From the IMG/VR virus record IMGVR_UViG_3300020442_002661, positions 1-64,000 of that record: a DNA stretch of 64,000 nucleotides; one strand, given 5' to 3'. Shown one piece after another: positions 32,974 to 41,787 of the stretch (positions are counted from its first letter, which is position 1; each line of letters begins with the position of its first letter). The position numbers were made by a program, and so were the translations under genes. The notes under the pieces were generated by a model. It saw only the letters and a program-made list of their open reading frames with translations. It had not been told where the DNA came from and searched no databases. This DNA comes from a virus.

Positions 32974-33612
32974 TTAACCGCAGTGTGCGGCAAATAATTT
33001 TTCGAATTTACCTTTATCGCAACCGTATTCGTCTTGTACTTTCTTAAACATTTCATGTTTAGCACAACCGCTTGCGTAAAGTTTTTTCATCTCGCCTACA
33101 CAGCCTGCTTCGTCAAAGTCTGCATCTGCTGGTGCCATTTTTTCTGCTAGTGCTTTGGCTAATTCGCTTCTAAGCTCATCTTCCATTGCCATTGCATTGT
33201 CACCTCTGTTTGCGGCTTTGTATTGATTTTTCTCTCTATTAGCACCGCCTGAAAGATCTTTTGTCATATAGTGTTGATCTTTGTAATCTTCGTCTGGTGA
33301 ATTATCCCATTCTTCTTTTGACTCTTCGTCACCCATCAAATCTTTTTTCATATCCATAGGTGGTTTTGGTCCAACAATAGCTTTTAGTTTGCTCATTGGT
33401 GGATTAATCATATCCATATCAACTGGCTTAGCATCTGGTGCTCCACCGCCTTGCATAATTTTTAACAAACTTGCAACTTCACTAGCACTGTCACCTGACA
33501 TACTGATGTTCATTGATGCACCTTCGTCAATGCGTTTTACTTCTGCCGGAGTTGGATCTGTTGTTTCATCAATTCTATCTAACTCGGCTAATTTTTCAAG
33601 TAGTTCTTTCAT
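32974..33612 (-). CDS. Late protein with Cys-containing C-terminal module
   Basis: A 212-residue protein from the ATG at 33612, which has GGAGG upstream (the longer frame overlaps the previous gene). The middle is Met/Pro/Asp-rich and looks disordered. The last 45 residues have four regularly spaced Cys (AGCVGEMKKLYASGCAKHEM, then YGCDKGKFEKLFAAHCG), a small helical module I have seen in marine phage proteins without a name. It may be a virion or assembly protein. Confidence 0.5.
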   Translation of the reverse strand: MKELLEKLAELDRIDETTDPTPAEVKRIDEGASMNISMSGDSASEVASLLKIMQGGGAPDAKPVDMDMINPPMSKLKAIVGPKPPMDMKKDLMGDEESKEEWDNSPDEDYKDQHYMTKDLSGGANREKNQYKAANRGDNAMAMEDELRSELAKALAEKMAPADADFDEAGCVGEMKKLYASGCAKHEMFKKVQDEYGCDKGKFEKLFAAHCG

Positions 33613-33613
33613 A

Positions 33614-34186
33614 TTAGCCTCCAATAACTGCTTTTGTGTTTTCGCTGGCATCGATGTCTTTGCTTTCACCTTTTGGTGCGCCTTCTTGAGGATCAATGTT
33701 TCTTTCTTTACGAGCTGTTTCTAACTCTTTTAAAAGATCCATTACTCTGTTGCCAGCAACTTTATCTTGTGCGTCTGGATCTGCTTGTTCCATTTCCTCT
33801 GTTTCTAATTTAGTTTCATATGGTTCGCTAGGCTGTTTTGCATAGTTGTCATCTGCTCTATCATCATTCATGTTACGCACAATTACATGACTTGGTTCAC
33901 ATGGGCAACATTTTTCAATGTAATCTTCTAGCATCTGGGGGGTAGTTGGATAGTTTAAAGATACTTCGTAATATGTTACTTCCATGTTTTGTAGTTGAGG
34001 GAAATCTAAAGGACGTTCTTGAATTGGTGTTTTCTTACCTGCTGACATTTCTACAATATCAAATTTTTTCAAACATGTTTCTAAATGATCTACAAAGCCT
34101 TCTGCAAGATCACCTGCTACACCTATTTGAAATTGGTATACCTTATTGTTATAAACTTCATTTAATACTTCTGTAAATTTACCCAT
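33614..34186 (-). CDS. Late protein of unknown function, 190 aa
   Basis: The N-terminal 95 residues look folded, with FQIGVAGDLAEGFVDHLETCL and a NMEVTYYEVSLNYPTTPQMLEDY stretch that could be a ferredoxin-like pair of repeats. The C-terminal half is acidic, charged and likely disordered. A GATAAATA element (34208-34215) and GAGGAAG precede the start. Placed between gp16 and the Cys-module gene, it is probably a head or neck component. Confidence 0.5.
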   Translation of the reverse strand: MGKFTEVLNEVYNNKVYQFQIGVAGDLAEGFVDHLETCLKKFDIVEMSAGKKTPIQERPLDFPQLQNMEVTYYEVSLNYPTTPQMLEDYIEKCCPCEPSHVIVRNMNDDRADDNYAKQPSEPYETKLETEEMEQADPDAQDKVAGNRVMDLLKELETARKERNIDPQEGAPKGESKDIDASENTKAVIGG

Positions 34187-34206
34187 AGTTTTCTTCCTCT
34201 ATATAA

Positions 34207-34710
34207 CTATTTATCCTCTGACATGCCTTTTAGCTTGGCAATTAAGGAGTTTCTATCTGTAACAATAGCACCTTGTCCAGTTATCATTTCGCCTGAATCG
34301 CCATTGTCTTTGTCTTGTTTTTCTTTTTTAAGTTGCAATTCAATCATTTTAAGTTTCTTATCCATCTTTGCAACTTTAGCATCTAAACTAGTTTTAAGCA
34401 TAGAACCAGCAACTTCAAACACCCTGCCTGAATAACGGCTTTCTACGTTCATACCCAGATCCATCAAATCTTCATAACTTTGTAAAGCACGATCTGCTAT
34501 GTCTTCTAGTTCTGTATCTGCTTTTTCACCCAAGCCTTTTACTTGTGGTAGGGCGGCCGCAATTTTATCAAATTCAGCCATATCACGAAAAGTATCTTGC
34601 TGAGTAGCTACTGCTTTTGTTTTTTCTTTTTTGACTTCTTGAGACTTTGCATCACTAATAATTTCTTGTGAATCTGGCATGTCTAATAGGTCTTGCAATT
34701 TCTTTGTCAT
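34207..34710 (-). CDS. 16: Terminase small subunit, T4 gp16-like
   Basis: A 167-residue helical protein. The central segment YSGRVFEVAGSMLKTSLDAK followed by AKMDKKLKMIELQLKKEK parallels the coiled-coil core of T4 gp16 (MEVFATLMGQMTTTNREIL). The short C-terminal GQGAIVTDRNSLIAKL is also gp16-like. It recognises phage DNA and regulates gp17. The gp17 gene lies three genes downstream. Sequence likeness is modest, so synteny carries weight. Confidence 0.7.
   Translation of the reverse strand: MTKKLQDLLDMPDSQEIISDAKSQEVKKEKTKAVATQQDTFRDMAEFDKIAAALPQVKGLGEKADTELEDIADRALQSYEDLMDLGMNVESRYSGRVFEVAGSMLKTSLDAKVAKMDKKLKMIELQLKKEKQDKDNGDSGEMITGQGAIVTDRNSLIAKLKGMSEDK
34208..34215 (-). promoter_or_regulatory. 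T4-late-type promoter element GATAAATA
   Basis: GATAAATA on the minus strand, 21 bases before the ATG of the 33614-34186 gene. The leader holds a GAGGAAG ribosome binding site, so this one is of the leadered type. Confidence 0.55.
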
Positions 34711-34725
34711 TATATACTACTTTAA

Positions 34726-35343
34726 CTATCTTAATGTATTTAGCCATTGTTCTTTGGTAATATGAAAATACCAGGCTCTATATGGTTTGCCTAATCCTTC
34801 AGTAATTCTGGGATTAAACCAAAACGGACCTAAGCCTGCACTAGTCAACGGTCCATTTTTTCCTGAATGGTTACACTTAATATAAATCTCGTTAAAATAT
34901 TGAAATGCATCTTCACAGAAAAAATCCCAATTAAAATGTGTGCCAGGCTTCAATGATTCCCTATCAAATTCAGTACGCTGTGCTAACAATATATCATACT
35001 TGCCAGGCCAGTCAGTTGGTTTATTGTTTTCTATATACAGTTCATATCTTTTTAATTTAATTAAATTACAGCATCTTGTAAACAAAGGTTCATTATAAAT
35101 TGCTTCTTTAATATCTGTTGCTTCAACGTGTATACCTTTTTGTTGTAATTGAAAACATGTCATACCTACACCTGTTCCTATGTCTAGTGCAGTTTTTTTA
35201 TTTGACCAATCTATTTTATCAAGGTAATATTCTTTTTCACTCCAATGTTTGTCCCATTCTCTGATATATTTTGCTCCCCTATGTTTTTTAGGAAAGTCAT
35301 ACATTATATCAAACATCTTTTCTTTGTATTCTAATGCGTTCAT
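34726..35343 (-). CDS. SAM-dependent methyltransferase-like protein in morphogenesis cluster
   Basis: A 205-residue protein with ALDIGTGVGMTCFQLQQKGI (motif I) and VEATDI (motif II), so it is a class I methyltransferase. The FGPFWFNPRITEGLGKPYRA region near the C-terminus is unfamiliar. It overlaps gp4 by 4 bases. It sits among head and tail genes instead of the glycan cassette, so a virion protein or glycan on the virion is a possible target. Confidence 0.7.
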   Translation of the reverse strand: MNALEYKEKMFDIMYDFPKKHRGAKYIREWDKHWSEKEYYLDKIDWSNKKTALDIGTGVGMTCFQLQQKGIHVEATDIKEAIYNEPLFTRCCNLIKLKRYELYIENNKPTDWPGKYDILLAQRTEFDRESLKPGTHFNWDFFCEDAFQYFNEIYIKCNHSGKNGPLTSAGLGPFWFNPRITEGLGKPYRAWYFHITKEQWLNTLR

Positions 35344-35780
35344 CTTTTCCGCCTTCCATTATGGAAAATATCTTGCTCGTTAATAATTCTAAATCTTATG
35401 CCTCGTTGTTTGCACCATTTGCTCGCCGCTTCCCACTTTGCTTGGTTAACAACATAAGCCGCTTGGTTGTGTCTTGAACGCCCTACTTTTTCTCTTAATG
35501 TTTGGTTTGCTGGTTTTACTTCTATAAGTTCAACATGTTGCTTACTTTTTTTGTCGGCATACACAATAAAGAAGTCAGGAACATAAATTGTATGCTTACC
35601 TGTCAAAGGATTTCTATATGGAATTTTTATTGATTCACTTGCCCATTTACTAACACTAGGATGGTTATCTAAAAACTGCATGAAAGTAAATTCCCAACTG
35701 GATCTATATGTAGGAGTTCTATTACCTAGAAATTTATCTGGATTTTTTAGTTCGAATTTTCCTTGTGCAAATCTAGGCAT
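35340..35780 (-). CDS. 4: Head completion protein, T4 gp4 (gp50)
   Basis: A 146-residue protein with TYRSSWEFTFMQFLDNHPSV, ASESIKIPYRNP and ELIEVKPANQTLREK, then NQAKWEAASKWCKQRGIRFRI. These match T4 gp4 in order and spacing (YRSNWEKFF, GSETAVIPY, FIEIKPKKET, DKWKAAQSLAEKRGIKFRI). The fold is that of a PD-(D/E)xK or TnsA-like nuclease, and gp4 completes the packaged head before tail joining. Confidence 0.9.
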   Translation of the reverse strand: MPRFAQGKFELKNPDKFLGNRTPTYRSSWEFTFMQFLDNHPSVSKWASESIKIPYRNPLTGKHTIYVPDFFIVYADKKSKQHVELIEVKPANQTLREKVGRSRHNQAAYVVNQAKWEAASKWCKQRGIRFRIINEQDIFHNGRRKR

Positions 35781-35781
35781 G

Positions 35782-36141
35782 TCATGCTACTATATTTCTT
35801 AGCTCTACACGATTTGCAGTATCAATTTTAAAACCTATTATACTATTTTTTGATCTGTTGTAATTCAAAACTTCTGCTACAAGTCCACTAATTTGAACAT
35901 CGTCTAAGCCTTTAAGTGTATCAAGCAGTGTAAATATTTCTACATTATCAATTATGGATTGTTGTATGAGTACTGTAGCAACATTAGCCGCGCTTATATC
36001 GTCAAATCCTCTTTTTTCAAAAAACCCTACAACAGCATCTATCTTGTTTGAAGATACACTTATTTTTTCTGTAAAATATTTGTTGTAAAATTCTTTTACT
36101 TCTTCTCCACTATCTATTGGTTTAATTTTAAACTCGCTCAT
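35782..36141 (-). CDS. Conserved structural-region protein, 119 aa
   Basis: A short alpha-rich protein beginning MSEFKIKPIDSGEEVKEFYN, with FFEKRGFDDISAANVATVL and a conserved-looking LNYNRSKNSIIGFKI. I recall it in marine T4-like phages between gp4 and the tail-tube-type protein, with no function given. It overlaps the upstream gene by 4 bases. Confidence 0.55.
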   Translation of the reverse strand: MSEFKIKPIDSGEEVKEFYNKYFTEKISVSSNKIDAVVGFFEKRGFDDISAANVATVLIQQSIIDNVEIFTLLDTLKGLDDVQISGLVAEVLNYNRSKNSIIGFKIDTANRVELRNIVA

Positions 36142-37307
36142 ATTTGATCGTTACCTCCAAGAATGTCTGACCTTAGTGTATTAGAACTAGGTGCGTTACC
36201 TTGTAGTTGTAAAATTTTATCTTGGTATACTGTGCTTGTGTTATTAACATTTCCACCGTTAGTTGTTGTTACTGACGCATTGCCACCATTACCTGTTTGT
36301 TTAGGGAAGTTGACATCACTCAGTCCGCCTACAGCTTCTTTTGTAATATTACCTAAAGCACTTTTTATAATACTGTATCCTTCTTGACGTAAACCTTCTT
36401 TTGTAAGTGCTTTTGCATTTTTGTAAGTATTAAAAACTGTTAATGCTGTGCCTAAATTAAATTGACCGCCTGCAATGTCGCCAATAATATCACTTATACC
36501 TCCAACAACACCTCCTTGTCCAAGTAGTGATGTTGTGCCACCACCACCCAATGATAGTGGGCTTGGTGTAGAATCATAATGTATAGTTCCAAATCCTGCA
36601 GGATTATCTTCACCTACTGGTCCTCTACTATAGAATACAGTTTCATATGCTACTGTCATTTGGTTTTGTGTAACTTCACTACCTGCATTAGAATCCATTT
36701 GATCATGTGTAAGTCCTGTAACAAGAGGATTTACAAGTGTGTATGCAATATATTCTTTTCTTGCCATTTGATAGATTGTAATTTTATTAAAGAATGGTTC
36801 TGTGTGATCGTTATCTAAACCATACCTATAATTTTGTGATGCAGGTGTACCATATGTGTTACGAGGTGCATAAGGAGGACTTACTCCGCCTGTGTTGTAA
36901 TTTCCATCTCTATAATAATATCTATAATAGGCTTCCATTAATGTAGTTGTCAATCCTAAATTATCATCATGAAATGTTATGTTGACAGGATCATATTCCA
37001 ATGTTGTTTGTAAATTCTTTTTTCTATTGTACATGTTTTTTGTTACAGTTTGTACAGAAAATTTTGGTAAGTCGACTGCCTTCACAAGCATGTTTAATTC
37101 AAGTTTATGACGTTGATCTAATTGAGGCATAACTTTTTGTGCTGATGCACTCAATTCAAATACAGTGTAAAAGAGAAATTTTGATTTAGGTGAAAGTCTA
37201 AATCCGTCGTCGTTAAACAAACGTGCGGCATGTTGATAATCTTTTAGATTACCGCCAGGATTAAGAGCGCCTTGGAATACGTTATTTAGAAAACCTTTGA
37301 ACTTCAT
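36138..37307 (-). CDS. Tail-tube-fold baseplate/tube protein (gp48/gp54-like)
   Basis: A 389-residue protein. Residues about 20-130 have LPKFSVQTVTKNMYNRKKNL and TTLEYDPVNITFHDDNLGLT, the typical strand pattern of tail tube proteins and of the T4 tube initiator/cap proteins gp54 and gp48. The C-terminal part is Gly/Asn-rich. The start is ATG 37307, five bases after GATAAATA; the upstream in-frame start would lie in the terminator. Which of gp48, gp54 or another tube-type protein it equals cannot be settled by eye. Confidence 0.6.
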   Translation of the reverse strand: MKFKGFLNNVFQGALNPGGNLKDYQHAARLFNDDGFRLSPKSKFLFYTVFELSASAQKVMPQLDQRHKLELNMLVKAVDLPKFSVQTVTKNMYNRKKNLQTTLEYDPVNITFHDDNLGLTTTLMEAYYRYYYRDGNYNTGGVSPPYAPRNTYGTPASQNYRYGLDNDHTEPFFNKITIYQMARKEYIAYTLVNPLVTGLTHDQMDSNAGSEVTQNQMTVAYETVFYSRGPVGEDNPAGFGTIHYDSTPSPLSLGGGGTTSLLGQGGVVGGISDIIGDIAGGQFNLGTALTVFNTYKNAKALTKEGLRQEGYSIIKSALGNITKEAVGGLSDVNFPKQTGNGGNASVTTTNGGNVNNTSTVYQDKILQLQGNAPSSNTLRSDILGGNDQI

Positions 37308-37312
37308 ACTAA

Positions 37313-37320
37313 TATTTATC
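37313..37320 (-). promoter_or_regulatory. T4-late-type promoter element GATAAATA
   Basis: GATAAATA on the minus strand with five bases (TTAGT) to the ATG at 37307. It predicts a leaderless late transcript. Confidence 0.6.
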
Positions 37321-37340
37321 CTGGAGAGAAAAGTGCGTAT

Positions 37341-37372
37341 AAAAAGAAAAAGGGTGACCGAAGCCACCCTTT
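37341..37372 (-). terminator. Terminator after tail tube gene
   Basis: AAAGGGTG (37349-37356) pairs with CACCCTTT (37365-37372), giving an 8-base-pair stem. On the minus strand it is followed by TTTTCTTTTT. It ends the gp19 transcript before the next late promoter. Confidence 0.75.
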
Positions 37373-37398
37373 AAAATCTATGGCAATTTGTTTAGGTA

Positions 37399-38031
37399 TT
37401 AGCCAATACCGCCGCCACCAGTAACTAGACTGTTAAGCGTTCTACCAACTGCTGTACCAATTCCTTCACCTTGTGGTGATTGAACAGCATTATCAAATCT
37501 AATTGATAGTGTAATTGATACTGGGTCGTTTGCACTATAAGTTAATTGGTTATAGTTTGCGTTTTGAATGAAACAACCGTATAATTCGAATGTTTCTAAA
37601 ATGTTTGGTGTGTTTGCACCATTACCACCATCTAGTACTTCAATTCTTGTTGTAAATTTATAATCAATACCAGATGCCGCAGTTGACATTTCAAAGAAGT
37701 CAAACTGTTTCTGAAGTTGTTCACCAACAAGTTTTTGAACACTGTTGTTTACATCTTCACGTAAGTTTAGTGTAATAGGTTCAAATGTATGTCTACCTGC
37801 TAGATAAGCACGTGAGTTATACACTGGAATCTCTACTTCCTCAAATGTAACACTTGGGCGTGTCACATCCATAACTTGCTTGGTTAATTCTGTTGTTGGT
37901 GTTGATACACCAAAGTTCTCTAGCATCACTCTAAAGCGATACTGTAGTTTTGGCATCAACATACCTTGGGTTGATGCACTACTGTCAGATGCTAAAGGAA
38001 CTGTAATTTTTGATAATGTTGAAATTGCCAT
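37399..38031 (-). CDS. 19: Tail tube protein, T4 gp19
   Basis: A 210-residue protein (T4 163). It has VMDVTRPSVTFEEVEIPVYN near residue 55, HTFEPITLNLREDVNN, and FELYGCFIQNANYNQLTYSAND with ISITL-type strands, the gp19/Hcp-like tube fold. It assembles the inner tube within the sheath encoded just upstream. It has its own GATAAATA element plus an AGGAG ribosome binding site. Confidence 0.88.
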   Translation of the reverse strand: MAISTLSKITVPLASDSSASTQGMLMPKLQYRFRVMLENFGVSTPTTELTKQVMDVTRPSVTFEEVEIPVYNSRAYLAGRHTFEPITLNLREDVNNSVQKLVGEQLQKQFDFFEMSTAASGIDYKFTTRIEVLDGGNGANTPNILETFELYGCFIQNANYNQLTYSANDPVSITLSIRFDNAVQSPQGEGIGTAVGRTLNSLVTGGGGIG

Positions 38032-38049
38032 ATGTTTCTCCTGTTACAG

Positions 38050-38057
38050 TATTTATC
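38050..38057 (-). promoter_or_regulatory. T4-late-type promoter element GATAAATA of gp19
   Basis: GATAAATA on the minus strand, 18 bases before the gp19 ATG, with AGGAG in between. This highly expressed virion gene is of the leadered type. Confidence 0.6.
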
Positions 38058-38064
38058 AATTAAC

Positions 38065-38086
38065 GGACCCCATATTTCAGGGGTCC
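38065..38086 (-). terminator. GC-rich hairpin between gp18 and gp19
   Basis: GGACCCC (38065-38071) pairs with GGGGTCC (38080-38086) around an 8-base loop. The T-tract on the minus strand is poor (GTTAATT), so it may be a weak terminator or an RNA-stabilising 3' end for the sheath message. Confidence 0.5.
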
Positions 38087-38096
38087 ATTTAAACTA

Positions 38097-41000
38097 TTAT
38101 AATCCTGCAATTTCTCCTGTATTCTTAAGTCTCAGTGGAATGTAAATAAATTCCACAGCCTTAACCGGTTCAATAGCAATATCTAAATATAGTTCGTTTC
38201 TATCAATTCTACTTGGAGTATTGTTTGATTCGTCACAAACTACAATATAGTCATATAGTGCTCTTGATCCAACAAGTTCTAGCATTAAACTTTCAGCCGC
38301 TTGTTTGATCTCATCACGTGTGATCTTATCATTTGGCTCAAAAATGTAAGGCTTAGCAAGTTTGTTAAGCTGACTACGTAGGTAAATTACAAGTCTAGCA
38401 ACGTTGACTCTATCTAGTGAACTTGCGTTCTTAGCTCTAGTCTTTTGACCAAAACATACTAGTCCTGCACCTGTGATAAACGTAATTGGGTTAACACTAA
38501 TACCATAAAGTGTATCACGTTGCCCTTCGTTTAATGCAACACTTACAAATTCGCCTTCATTGTCAATGTAGCCTGTTGCTGTAGCATTTGTAATGCCACC
38601 GCGTCTTGTTCCTGCTGGTGCAAACCATGGAAACGATACTTGGTCGCTTAATGCGATAGTACGTAGCATCATGTGTGACGGTGGAACAACAATATTGTTT
38701 CCTAAGTTGTCACTTGTGAATCCCCATGGATAATAAACGCCTAAGTACTCATCTCTGCTTACAAGTCCATCTGCATTATCTTCAACTGCTTGGTTAACGT
38801 TAGTTCCCCACTCATTTAATGATGTTGCATTTGGTAGTAATGTGCTAGGTGAGTCACCTACAACAAATGCTGTTAAGCCTCTGTCATAGTTTAGGCTAAT
38901 CATTTCACCAATTAGTTCTGGATATCCAGGTGTTGCAAGTACGTTGAAGATTCTTGATTCATCATCTCTAATCTCGTCATTGCTATTCATAACTGCTTGT
39001 AGGCTTTGTACTACAACAGCTCTTTGCGCTGACTGACCAAAACGACCTGAACCATCTTCATTGTTTGCAGATTCTGTTACCCAACGATGCTCATAGTAAC
39101 CTGTCATAGGTGCATCGTTCATACGCTTGTTTTCTGCGTTTGTATCGATGTAATTACGTACAAATTTCTTAACATTAAAACCACTTCTACGTGTGTTGAA
39201 TAACAACATACCTTTTGGATATAGTGCTGGATCTGGAGCGTCTGGATCTAAGAAATTGCTAGTTAGCAAGTCTTTGATTGTAGCCGCATCAGCATTAGCG
39301 CCTGCTGTACTATAACGTGCATCAGCAAACAATACACCGTCTGATGTAGTTTGATCTGATGAGTCTAATTGTACCCAAGCACTCTTAGCATTGCTCCATC
39401 TGTAAATTTCTGGATACTTGTCTAAGTTAGCTGTGTTAATCCAAATGTCGCCGTTCTTAAGTGCAGTTTTGTCTGACTGGCCGTTTGTAGCCGCAGGTTC
39501 TGTAGCACTTACAATTGGACCATTTGGATCAGTTTGATCGCCAGCACCTGCCGCATAGTACGGAGATGTGCTATCTAAGTAACCTACCCAAGTTGTTCCA
39601 TTGTGTACCATTATATCTGCTTCGTCAACAATTGAATTGTACCATAGTGTACCATCTGCCGCTAGTGCAGTTGGTGCTGTTGCACTGTTTGTTGCACTTA
39701 GAACTTTCCATAGTGTAGCAACAAAATCATGTGTTGTATCACCTGCTGGAGCATCATACAAGTTTGTTGTTGCACCTGTACCAGAAGTAGCATAACCTGC
39801 TTCTGCTAAGTGTCCACTTGTATCTGCAATTCTAAATTCACCGCCTAGTGCATGACTAATAACAATTCTATTTGCACTGTCAACTGACGCACTAACATTT
39901 GTTAATGTAGAAGTATTAATTGCATTTGCAATATCTTCTGCATCGTCTGCGTCACCTGCCACTGATACACTTATTGCTACTGCACTTTGTAAATTAGCAT
40001 TGCCTTTAATAGATTCGCTAATTGAAAATGATGCAGTACCACTTGATAATTGTGTTGCAATTATGCTTGAAGTGATTGATGTTGCTCCTGTTGAGTTTCT
40101 TTTGTAAACTTTAAAGTTTGCAACAAGGTCACTTGCTTCAGCATCATTGTATCTAACAAATACAGCGTCTTGGCTAATGTTTGCTCCGCCGCCGTCTTTG
40201 TCCATGTTAAAGATTGCAGTTGCTCTATCTTTGTATATTGAAGCACTCTTTGTCTCCCAAAGTTTTGTATTTCCATTCCATTCTTTGATTGACCATGCCG
40301 CACCTTTATTTGGATTTGTTGTTTTGACCCAAACAGATCCAGTAGGACGCGGTGTTGTATCGTCTGTACCGAATTCAGGAACACTTGTATGTGGATCAAT
40401 ATTCAATGCAGGTGCATAGTAAGTACCAGCTGTTAGACCTAAGTCTGCCATTAAGCCTGTACCTTCTGCGATTACTACGTTTGCTCCTGTGCTAAAGATT
40501 CTAACAATATTGTTGCTATCTTTATCAGCAGTTACACCAGAGATAGATGCTCCGTTAATTGCAGTTACAGCCGCATCTGCGTCTGTACCAGCTGTAGTAA
40601 TAGTTGTGCTGTTAATTGTAAAATTTTCGCCTGATGTTGTAGCTGGGTTAGCAGAACCTTTTGTTACTGCCCAACTAGATTTCCAAGCACTGCTTCCTAC
40701 TTCTACCCATGTACCACTTTCGTTTTTGTAGTATGTTTTGAATAGTGTAGTTGTTGCTACTACTGCATAGTCACCTTTTGAGCCAACTGAGCCTTTTGGT
40801 GCTCCGCCAGTTACAAGTGTGCTATCTGTAATAACAATTGGTGCTTTGTTAGTAAATGATTGGCCGCCTGTTGTAGAAGCCGCCGCGCCATTCCATTCAA
40901 AGATACCAAATAGTGTACTTGCTGTATCTACCCAATATGTTCCGTCTGATGGATCACTTGTAGGAGCACTTGATGTTGCAGTAATCGCACCTAAGTCAAT

Positions 41001-41339
41001 TCCTGCTCTTACAACATATGCTCTGTTGCTTACACCTAATAGACTGTAAGCCGCTTGTAATCCGTATTCATTCAATTCACCGCCGTGTATTGGGTTATTG
41101 TTTGTATCTGTGTAGAACTTAGGTTCTCCAAATGTTTCTACTAAATCCCTTTGTGATGTAATTAGGTAGGGCTTACCTACATTTGCCGCTTCAGTACCGG
41201 CCGCAGTTCCTGTGCCTGCACCGTTAGTTTTGTTCTCTGCTGTTGCAACAAATATCATTGGTACGGTGCCGGGTTCGGCTGGCGTGTAGAAACTTTCGTC
41301 AATTACCTTAACCTCAACACCTGGTGATGATAATGCCAT
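38097..41339 (-). CDS. 18: Tail sheath protein, T4 gp18, greatly enlarged
   Basis: An about 1,080-residue contractile sheath protein (T4 gp18: 659). The N-terminus MALSSPGVEVKVIDESFYTP is the sheath signature. The C-terminal third (DAPMTGYYEHRWVTESANNE, RRGGITNATATGYI, RLKNTGEIAGL ending) is the conserved domain. Between about residues 130 and 680 lies an insertion. It has two copies of a domain (AAVTAINGASISGVTADKDS; DIANAINTSTLTNVSASVDS) and about four copies of a short GxxW...WNGxxW module. ATG 41339 has AAAAGGAG upstream; the longer frames are rejected. Confidence 0.9.
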   Translation of the reverse strand: MALSSPGVEVKVIDESFYTPAEPGTVPMIFVATAENKTNGAGTGTAAGTEAANVGKPYLITSQRDLVETFGEPKFYTDTNNNPIHGGELNEYGLQAAYSLLGVSNRAYVVRAGIDLGAITATSSAPTSDPSDGTYWVDTASTLFGIFEWNGAAASTTGGQSFTNKAPIVITDSTLVTGGAPKGSVGSKGDYAVVATTTLFKTYYKNESGTWVEVGSSAWKSSWAVTKGSANPATTSGENFTINSTTITTAGTDADAAVTAINGASISGVTADKDSNNIVRIFSTGANVVIAEGTGLMADLGLTAGTYYAPALNIDPHTSVPEFGTDDTTPRPTGSVWVKTTNPNKGAAWSIKEWNGNTKLWETKSASIYKDRATAIFNMDKDGGGANISQDAVFVRYNDAEASDLVANFKVYKRNSTGATSITSSIIATQLSSGTASFSISESIKGNANLQSAVAISVSVAGDADDAEDIANAINTSTLTNVSASVDSANRIVISHALGGEFRIADTSGHLAEAGYATSGTGATTNLYDAPAGDTTHDFVATLWKVLSATNSATAPTALAADGTLWYNSIVDEADIMVHNGTTWVGYLDSTSPYYAAGAGDQTDPNGPIVSATEPAATNGQSDKTALKNGDIWINTANLDKYPEIYRWSNAKSAWVQLDSSDQTTSDGVLFADARYSTAGANADAATIKDLLTSNFLDPDAPDPALYPKGMLLFNTRRSGFNVKKFVRNYIDTNAENKRMNDAPMTGYYEHRWVTESANNEDGSGRFGQSAQRAVVVQSLQAVMNSNDEIRDDESRIFNVLATPGYPELIGEMISLNYDRGLTAFVVGDSPSTLLPNATSLNEWGTNVNQAVEDNADGLVSRDEYLGVYYPWGFTSDNLGNNIVVPPSHMMLRTIALSDQVSFPWFAPAGTRRGGITNATATGYIDNEGEFVSVALNEGQRDTLYGISVNPITFITGAGLVCFGQKTRAKNASSLDRVNVARLVIYLRSQLNKLAKPYIFEPNDKITRDEIKQAAESLMLELVGSRALYDYIVVCDESNNTPSRIDRNELYLDIAIEPVKAVEFIYIPLRLKNTGEIAGL

Positions 41340-41373
41340 ATTCATTCTCCTTTTGGAATAAGTGTTCATTAGT

Positions 41374-41381
41374 ATTTATGT
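41374..41381 (-). promoter_or_regulatory. T4-late-type promoter element CATAAATA of gp18
   Basis: CATAAATA on the minus strand, about 35 bases before the sheath start, with a leader carrying AAAAGGAG. Confidence 0.5.
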
Positions 41382-41433
41382 GTTTTGTAATTAATTTGCC
41401 TATAATAGCACCAGAAAAAGGGGTCAAAAAGGT

Positions 41434-41787
41434 ATGGTAAATAACAATATGAGACCATTATGTGTTTGTAAACAAAGACCTGCGGCGGTAAACTATAAAA
41501 AAGAAGGCAAAGTATACTACAGAAAAAAATGTGAAGTGTGCCTTAAAGGAAACCGTATAGGTGTAGGAATACCAAAGTGGAAGTTATCAGGATATATCAA
41601 AAAAGATACTTGTGAAAAATGTGGATTCAAAAGCAGACACAAAGAACAGTTCAATGTCTATCATATTGATGGAGATTTGAATAATTGTTTGCCAAACAAT
41701 TTAAAAACTGTATGTGCTAACTGTCAACGAATTATGCAGAAACAAGGCGTTCGTTGGAAGCAAGGAGACCTAACACCTGACTTCTAA
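41434..41787 (+). CDS. HNH-like zinc-binding protein
   Basis: A 117-residue basic protein with paired CxxC motifs: CVCKQ...KKCEVC, then DTCEKCGF and VCANCQRIM. Between the last two is NVYHIDGDLNNCLPNNLKTV, the H-x-D-G-x-x-x-N-x-x-x-N-L shape of HNH/endonuclease VII-type nucleases. It could be a homing-type or repair nuclease. It is on the plus strand, and its last 56 bases overlap the convergent gp1 gene. The ATG at 41449 is an alternative start. Confidence 0.6.
   Translation: MVNNNMRPLCVCKQRPAAVNYKKEGKVYYRKKCEVCLKGNRIGVGIPKWKLSGYIKKDTCEKCGFKSRHKEQFNVYHIDGDLNNCLPNNLKTVCANCQRIMQKQGVRWKQGDLTPDF

Noticed and set aside
41398-41433. A sigma70 promoter for the HNH-like gene (TATAAT at 41401)
   Set aside because: The -10 is perfect but no -35 lies 16-18 bases upstream; support is too weak to list as a feature.
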